Assembly (NCBI GenBank): GCA_000149265.1
Contig: CH003442.1
Location: 86,728-150,727, forward strand
Source: Ciona savignyi
Taxonomy: Eukaryota; Chordata; Ascidiacea; Phlebobranchia; Cionidae
Length of the DNA: 64,000 nucleotides
Reading direction: 5' to 3'
Under the pieces are notes generated by a model. That model was not told where the DNA came from. It worked only from the letters and a program-made list of their open reading frames with translations, and did not search any database. How positions within the stretch are numbered: the first letter of the stretch is position 1; each line of letters starts with the position of its first letter. The position numbers were made by a program, and so were the translations under genes. Positions 12,301-21,300 of the stretch are shown piece after piece.

Positions 12301-15300
12301 AAAAACAAAAAAAATCACCATTTAAAAATCCAATATTATTCCTTTTTTGCCGAATAGAACCCATAATTTCCATTTAGGGGACCCAAACCCAGAAATTTTG
12401 ACCCAAAGGAAAAATAGTTAGGACTTATAGATTAATTACTTAAAAAAATCAAGGTTAAAATTAAAAAAATATTAAAAAATAACAGAAATGCATTAAAACA
12501 TAATAAATCAGCGCCGTAATTAATATTGAAACCCTTTACATAGGGTCACTTATCGCATAATACGATCTTTACTTCAGTAGTCAGCATTCGCCACAAACGA
12601 AAAATGTTTAACATGACACCAGGTTATAAGCGGAAACGTGTTAATCATTAATTGAAGGTCCGGGAATGTTAGCCTAACCATAATTAACCAACATAATGGT
12701 CACACATTATGTAAGCTGCATAGTGTCTCAATGTCAAAATTGACCACTAGTTACACCATGTAAGCACATGGCACTGCAGAGCCAGCTAACTCCAAATTGA
12801 CCTTCATTTTTACCATTTTATCAGCATTATTTCATAAAATCGTTTCACTTTAACCGTCAACATTTTCACCACTTTATCCACACATTAAACAATCGTGGGC
12901 TTGATAAATGAGCTTATATCTATATTTTGCTATAGATGGCGTATAACCAATTAAGACCTCTATGAACTGCAGGATGTGACGAGTGGTACCCTCCATGAGT
13001 CATTGTTTTTAAACGAGTGTTTTGCTGAGTAACAATGGTGGTGATTCCCCAATGTTTGTTTGGTTGAAAGCAGCATGTGCTAGGCTGCGCGCCGGTGTTC
13101 TCGTTTGGCTGTAAAGTTTTGTAAGCGTGGAGCAGTGCTTTGTAAAATAAAGGTGTTGATTGTGCATCTGTTAGCTGTTTTGTTGAAAAAAAGTTGCCGA
13201 TGTACGAAGGGGTATGGGCTCAAAATTTTTAAACAAAATTTTCTAGGGTTTTGAGCTAAGGTTGCAGATCCAAGCTTCAATTTTAAGTTGTGAAAAAATC
13301 TAAGACTTTCTATGTCAGGATTTTGAGTGACAGTCGTTTTTGTGAGGTCAGTTTGCATTGAGAGATAGGGAAAATAATTAGTTGAACGCCTCCTAAATGA
13401 AAAACGGGCTATTTTGATTTTTTTGCTAAAATCTCCAAATTTATAGAAATTTGAGTGTGGATAAATGTTTCTAGTCAACTGTTTGTCTAAAATCTTACAC
13501 TTACTTACTTATTCTAATTAGAAAAGTAATTAATTAGTCATTTTTCCTCATTTTTGGTCATTTTCACTCCGGTAAAGGGTCGTTCGGATATTTTTTCAAG
13601 AACATAACTTCGATATGGCTTTTATAAATACCAGACAATCTTTCGATACAGGCTTTTAATCCGATTTGTGATATCGGACTGAAAAATGTACTACTCTTGG
13701 TATCCACATGTGTACATTTTTTTCATATTTTTCAATTTTTGGGCAGGTGTGAAGGCCTAGATGTGTTGTTGGACACTTATTCATACAGAAGATATAAAAA
13801 CTTACCAATCCTAACCATCCTTGATTGTCAAACATTGGTGAAAGAAGTGGAGGCGGACAAAATGTGGTCACACGAGGCTCAAAGGTGACATTGGGTGTGT
13901 TTTTTTATTCAAAAACAACAATTTGTACCCTGGTTATTGACTTTAAACCTTTCAAATTATAGTGAAAAAATGTGCTGAAACTTGTGGTAACATCAAGCAG
14001 TGAGAATTTTAATGTGTACGAAGAGTTTCAGTCATCACCAAAGACCCTGTCGCCAAATGAAATCTACAGAATGACCACCCTTCAGTCGAAGGCCTGCAAT
14101 AGCCGAAGCAGTCAACAGAAACGGTTAAAATTTGGACAGGAGTCTCACAGAATGACCTCTACTAGTAAGTTCGAACAGTTTAAACCAAATTGGAACGGTC
14201 ACCGGTTCCAAGATGGCGTATAACCAATTAAGACCTCTATGAACTGCAGGATGTGACGAGTGGTACCCTCCATGAGTCATTGTTTTTAAACGAGTGTTTT
14301 GCTGAGTAACAATGGTGGTGATTCCCCAATGTTTGTTTGGTTGAAAGCAGCATGTGCTAGGCTGCGCGCCGGTGTTCTCGTTTGGCTGTAAAGTTTTGTA
14401 AGCGTGGAGCAGTGCTTTGTAAAATAAAGGTGTTGATTGTGCATCTGTTAGCTGTTTTGTTGAAAAAAAGTTGCCGATGTACGAAGGGGTATGGGCTCAA
14501 AATTTTTAAACAAAATTTTCTAGGGTTTTGAGCTAAGGTTGCAGATCCAAGCTTCAATTTTAAGTTGTGAAAAAATCTAAGACTTTCTATGTCAGGATTT
14601 TGAGTGACAGTCGTTTTTGTGAGGTCAGTTTGCATTGGAGAGATAGGGAAAATAATTAGTTGAACGCCTCCTATATGGACACCACCACATTTCCAGTGTT
14701 GAATCTTTGGAAACGGTTAAACAGCCATGCTAGCTTAAATTGACGTTTATTTTAACCCCTTGCATATTTCTACTTTAAACTTTCAACATATTACAGTTTT
14801 TGGTCAAACCACTTGCATATTTCTACTTTAAACTCAACATATTACAGTTTTTGGTAGAGCCTATTAATCAACTGGGTTTTGGCCGATGGTCTTGCCCAAT
14901 AACCCAATCAACAAGCCACCGTATATATAGTCTACCCTGCCATTTAATCCTAATAATATTAACTTTATAAGCAGATATAAACTACATTACATTTAAACAA
15001 CTTTAATGATATTACCCATACCGAAACTTAATAATTGTTAATTTTAGACGTCTTGTAACGACTGTCGTTTTGCCGTTTTTTTCCCGTTTTTCAAATTTTT
15101 AACAAAGGTCCTGCTTAATGTTTTTATCGTGAAAACAAAAATAAACTAAAATTTAAATTAAACAAAGAAAGTTGACTTACAATGAATAAAACCAGGCCTC
15201 CCAACGCCATACTTCCATAATTGTATTTCGCTAAGTCAGATGTTAATATTTCCGAAGCCAGATTTTGGCTTTTTTCATAATTTTCGATCGCAGCTTTAAG

Positions 15301-18300
15301 ATTTTCAGATCTTTCGTTTTTATCTCCAAATAAATATGCAGCGTGGAATTGGACGCCGTTTCTGTAAATTTTGCAATGAAATTTTGGATTTTTGTTGGTT
15401 TTGGATTAAATTTCAACTGATTAGCTTTTGTTAGATTAGCGGATCGCATTTCAGCTGAAGGGTTGCAGGTGCGAAACTGGTCGCTATGTAGTCGATTGTG
15501 TCCTTGGGCAAGGCACTTAACAGACATTGCCTGAAACCAGAGGATTAATGGGTTCTACTAAATTGAAGGAACATGTGAATCATACACAACACACGGCAAT
15601 AGCTCTGGTAACCCGATGGTGCGAGGTAATCTGACGATTGCCCGTGTGTTAACCCCCTTGCATTTTCTCAATCACTTGGATAAACATAAATATCCTATCC
15701 TAACAAAATGGTTTTAAACTAACAAAGAATTAAAAAAAATACTTAAAATTAAATAATAGTAAAACATGTTACAATCTTTTTAAATTGTAGAAATAAGTTC
15801 AAAAGTATCATACAATAAATGGAAAAAATTCTAAAAAATAAGATTTAAAATATTATTATAAAGATTACCCCCAAAAAATATTTCCTTAAAATACTGTTTA
15901 TTTTTATTTTATGTTTTTAACCAATACTTTTTACAACGTTTTATAAATGGTAAAAAATGTTTAAATTTATATCCACACTAGGTACCTGTATAGATTAAGA
16001 GAGTCTTGATCCAATTTCCCATTTCTACTTAGAGTTCTCAACAAGTGGTGTGAGTTGTATTGTAATGTGTGGAGGAATGTAGCTGGGTTGAAGTACTGAA
16101 GAGGATGTTATTGTAATTTATCTCATGCTCCTTAGCTTCACAGTCTAGTTTTTTAGATGTGGATAGTTGGTTAATTTATATCTTTGTGGTTGGGAAGCCA
16201 GGCTTTATCCATGGGTATCTAAGACACCTTATGTCCACGTGCGAGTTTTTGAAGCTTTTACAGTGTGTGGATGGTTGGTTCATTTATATCCCCATGGGTG
16301 GGAAGCCAGGCTTTATTCATGGTTATCATAAGACACCTTATGCTCACAGTCGAGTTGCTGGAGCTATTACAGTGTTTGTTGATTCATTTATATCCCCATG
16401 AGTGTGAAGCCAGGCTTTATTCATGGTTATCGTAAGACACCTTATGCTCATAGTCGAGTTTTAGGAGCTATTACAGTGTGTGGATGGTTGGTTTATTTAT
16501 ATCCTAGTAGGTGGAAAGCCAGGCTTAACTGTCAATTCGCTTTAGCTTTTTTGTCGTCTTAATAAAATAACCAAAATGAAAACAACAAAATACCTTCAAA
16601 ACAGGCAATATAAGCTTCCCCATAGATCCGAATGGTATAGGAATTCCCATTAACACAGACAACGTTGGTGTAAAGTCAATCTGCTCGACAGTTTCCATGT
16701 TTTCCATGCTGGAAATAAAATATTATATTTGCATCTCATGCTCACAGTCGAGTTGCTAGACATATCATAGTGTGTAGATGGTTGTTTCATTTGTATCCTC
16801 TTGGATGGGAAGTAAGGCTTTATCCACAGGCATTGTAAGACACCTCATGTTCATAGTTGAGTTGCTGAAGCTATTACAGTGTGTGAATGGTTGGATTATT
16901 TATATCCTTGTGGGTGGGAAGCCAGGCTTTATCCATGGGTATCATGAGACAGCTCATGCTTAAAGTCGAGTTGTTGGAGCTATTACAGTGTGTGGATGGT
17001 TGGTTTATTTATATCCAAGGGTGCTGGAAGTAAAGTTATAGACAGGATAAACCATTGAACCTTTGCTAAACAATCAACAAAACCAACTAACCGTTTGTTA
17101 TTAAACCGGGGACTAATAAAAACAAGGGGGGTCTGGGTCTCGTATTGGGTGGTTCCCCCATGACTGCCTTGAGCACTCATACCATGGTCGCTGGTTACTA
17201 CGATCAGTGTGTCGTTCTGAAAATAGAAATAATATAAACTTTAGTGACATGATGGGATTATAAATTTGAAATGAAGGAACAGTTATAAAGATAAAAAAAT
17301 TATGCAAAATTTCATGGGTTTCCAATTCCTAATGACAATACTTTAATAAATGTATGCAAAATAGGATCGTTATTTTCCAAATGAATATGGAAAGTTTGAC
17401 CAAATTGCGTTATTCTGTGCCCTTTATACACCTGAATAGTTTATTGTGGAAATTATCCAGGGAAAAATAAGGCAGTGTTCAATGTGATGTTGTTTTATTT
17501 TAATAAAATGTTTAAAAATAATCTTCCATTTGTGGGGCCTGTAAAAAATTAGAATAGAAATAATTGAACCTTGAAACAATCATAATAATGGTTGGATATA
17601 TTAATCATTTCTAGTACTGGTCTGATTAATTAAGCACTTGGCCCGGTTAGGAAATTGACTGCAGTAGTTCTATATGATGAGACATTTTTTAAAATTTAGT
17701 AAAACCCATGAAAACTGCTGGGTTTAAGGAATGTCCGCCTTGCCCACGCAAGTGACCAGTTTCGATCCAAAAACTATTCGGCTGACAGTCCCTTCACAAG
17801 GACATAACCAACTAGCCACAAGCTGGTATCAAACCAACCACCTTTCGGCTAAAACCCAACCCACTACATTACTAAGCTATCAGGCAATTTTAATCAGTAA
17901 TATTATCCCGTTACCTTATTTTCATGAGCTTTGTAGACTTTCTCCAAAATGCCGTCCATTTCCGTAAGTTTGGGTGGGACAAGGGGTGAAGTGGGACCGG
18001 CAAGATGCCCAATATGATCCAGCCCCAGGTAATGCAGGGTCATAACGTCCCACGGTTTCAGGAGTTCACGGTCCAAGTTCCAGGTGACATTGTTATCCAC
18101 CTGAGGGGTGTTATTTTAGTCTAATTTTTATCTAAGGGATAGGATATTCATGTTTATTCCTCGTGAATGGGAAACACAAGGAATGTTAAAACACGGGTAA
18201 TCGTCATATCACCTCTCGCCCACTGTCGGGTTACCGGAGCTATTGCAGCGTGTTGTGAATGATTTACATGTTCTATAAATTAGTAGAACCGATTAATCCG

Positions 18301-21300
18301 CTAGGTTCAGGCAATGTCTGTTAAGTGCCTTGCCCAAGGATACAACCGACTAGGCCACTCACTAAACCACCAGATTAATCTGTCGGACTATTCTAAGGTA
18401 TAAGTTTAATTTTCCTGCATTAAGTAAATCATGCTTTGCTCTTATTAACTGTGTAAGAATAGTTGTGTGGCTGAATGGTTAATCGGATCGATTCATTCAG
18501 TCTAATTTCTGTCTAAGATTCTAAGGTCTAAGCGATCCTGCTTTTAACTGTAAATGAAAGGTCCACCTAAAAGGGAAGGGTGCATAATTTGGTGATTTCG
18601 ACATCTATGATTCTAAGGTCTACGTTTAATTTTCTTCAATCAGTAAATCATGCTTTGCTCTTATTAACTGTGAAAGAACGGTTGTGTGGCTGAATGGTTA
18701 ATGCGATCGATTCATTTACCATGTTCTATACAAAACGAACTTAGAGACGAACCAATCATGAGTTCCAAACTTAGCCTAGTAAAAAAAAACTGAGGCCGAA
18801 TGATTAACATTAACACACAGCCAATTTTTAATTACAAATCTGTATAGAATTATCATTAGTAACGAATACATCATGGGTTTGAAAAAACCTCTTCATTGTC
18901 TCCTATGGGTTAAACAGGTTTTTCATTTGGGTATAAACCGACACTAAAAAGTTGTCACCCATAAGGTTAAATAAATAAGTCCCAAAAGGGTTAAACATGG
19001 GTTTTCCCCCTTTCCCCTGACTCGGTATAATCCGACACAAAAATACAAGGTCGTCACCCTTGGGGTTAAACAAAGTAGTCCCAAAAAGGTTTAAACAAGG
19101 GTACGAATTTGTCACTAATGGGGTTAAAACAAAGTAGTCTCGAAAAGGATTAACCCAGGGTTTTTCCCTTTCACCCATCTCAGTATAATTCGACACGAAA
19201 AATAAAGTCGTCACCAATGGAGTTAAAAAAGTAGTCCCAAAAACAAGGGTTTTTCCCTTTTTCCCACCTCGGTATAATCCAACACGAAAAACTAAGTCGT
19301 ATCAATAGGGGTTAATATCCCCCACCTCAGTATAATCCAAAGGAAAAGTGAAGTTGTCACCCATGGGGTTAAACGAAGTAATCTCGAAAAGGTTTAACCC
19401 ATGGTTTTTCCCTTTCACCCACCTCAGTATAATCCGACACGAAAAAATGAAGTAGTCACAAAAAGGTTTCAACAAGGGTATTCCCATTTCCCATACCTCA
19501 GTATAATCTGACACGAAAAACGAGGTCGTTCCATTGCTCCGATCAAACGACGAAGGAAAGAGACGTAACCACGTTTCGTCTCCGTAGAAAATCATCTTCT
19601 TTCCTCCTCTCTTCATCTGAGAGATGATGCTATCCTCCTGGAGAGCGGAGGATTGATCCAAATTGACGAGGACATCAACAAATCCAGGGATACTGCCGGT
19701 GGTTAGCGCCTGGGAGGTGATGTGAGGCTTTAGTGTGTTGGAGTTGTTATAATAGTGGTGTACTGCTGACCTATAGTAAATTTTCCTTTTTAAAGTATCC
19801 CAATCACAAGACACAGATAATTTATGGTGCATTTTCCTTTTTTAAAGCTACCAAAACAAAGAATATAAAATAATAAATAACCTATGGTGTATTTTCAATT
19901 TTGAAGTGTTTGTTTACCGGCTAGATCTCAATCAAAGATTGTACATTGTGTGCACATGGCATGACGATCATCTAAACCAGTAATCCGCAACTTTATTTTA
20001 CTAAAGACGCATCCAGAAACTTACAAAATTTCATTGCACACAGCAGTCAAAATTTTAATAATGTTAAAAATAAAATAATAAACAGTATTATTTATTTAAT
20101 GTGATATTTGCACATGATTTAAAGAACTAAATTACTGAATGTTCGGCCCAATCTTCAAAAATCAACCTCTTCATGTTTTTTTAGGCATGAACAGAGCACT
20201 TATACAGGGTTCGAATTAAGGGATCGCGAATAGCGATTTTTTTTTTAAAGTTCGGGAATTACATAATTTAACAAAATCGCGAAAATATAAATTACCGTTA
20301 TTGATTTCGCGCACTTTTAATAATAAATCATCAACACGTTAATATAACATCGTTTGCCTTCAACATAATATTTAACAATCACATTACTATTACATTTATT
20401 TACCTTGCCTTTACTTTGCATTATTGACGCATAATAAGCATTTCTATCACAACGCAACAATAGCCATTATTCGTTAATATACCACGATTTCTTTATTTAT
20501 GATTGGCGGAGATGCAACACACCCCTTTATAATAGGGTTTTATGGTGTTTTAACAAGTAAGATTATTCGTGGCAAAGGCTTCGTTTCGTCGATATTCGTC
20601 CTATCCTACACGCATTAACTTAGGATATGTTTATTGTAGTTTATCATTACTACTATATAACGGTACTGTTTACTTAATGAATTATCTTTCTAGCTAGATT
20701 AGTTTGAGAGGTTCTGAAACCACATTCTAAGGCAATTTAACATGGGTAATGCGCGAAAATGGTTTTCTCCTAACCCACGCATTTCGCGAATCGTTTCAAA
20801 ATAGTTAATTCGAACCCTGTTATATATACTAAACATCAAAGTCAGAAGAACAAAAAGGAGTAATGGGCCTTCTATGGCCTAATTTTCTGGTCCGGTGCTA
20901 CCATGGACCCGCCCATACTAATGTAATGTACAATTACACAATTATAGGACATTTGCAGATAATTCCCCTATTTTATAGGACGATTAAAAATTATAAGACA
21001 CTGCTGGGAAAATCAAATTTAATCCTCATATTTCCATAAAGCCAACCTTCAGTCTTGGCATTGTAACAGTCGGTGCTTTAGCATTGGCGGTGAAATCCAT
21101 TCCTTTGCCATTTGACAACATCTTATTTAGAAACGGCATGTCTCTCGTTAGGTGCTTCCCCGTTATAAAATCGATCCTCATTGCATCGATAACAATTAGA
21201 ATCAGTTTCTTAAACATTCCAGGGATCGGTTTAGGGGAGTTCCCATCTGAAACAAATATGGCAATGAAATGCTGAAAATGTCTTAAAACACAGATGAGTA

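Noticed and set aside
13080-13478. 132-residue reverse frame, repeated at 14357-14635
   Set aside because: It lies in the 462-bp direct repeats and shows no recognisable domain; treated as part of that element.
19302-19832. 176-residue continuous reverse frame over a PIGG exon
   Set aside because: Only 19709-19497 is exon; the remainder reads into the exon-derived minisatellite and the upstream intron.
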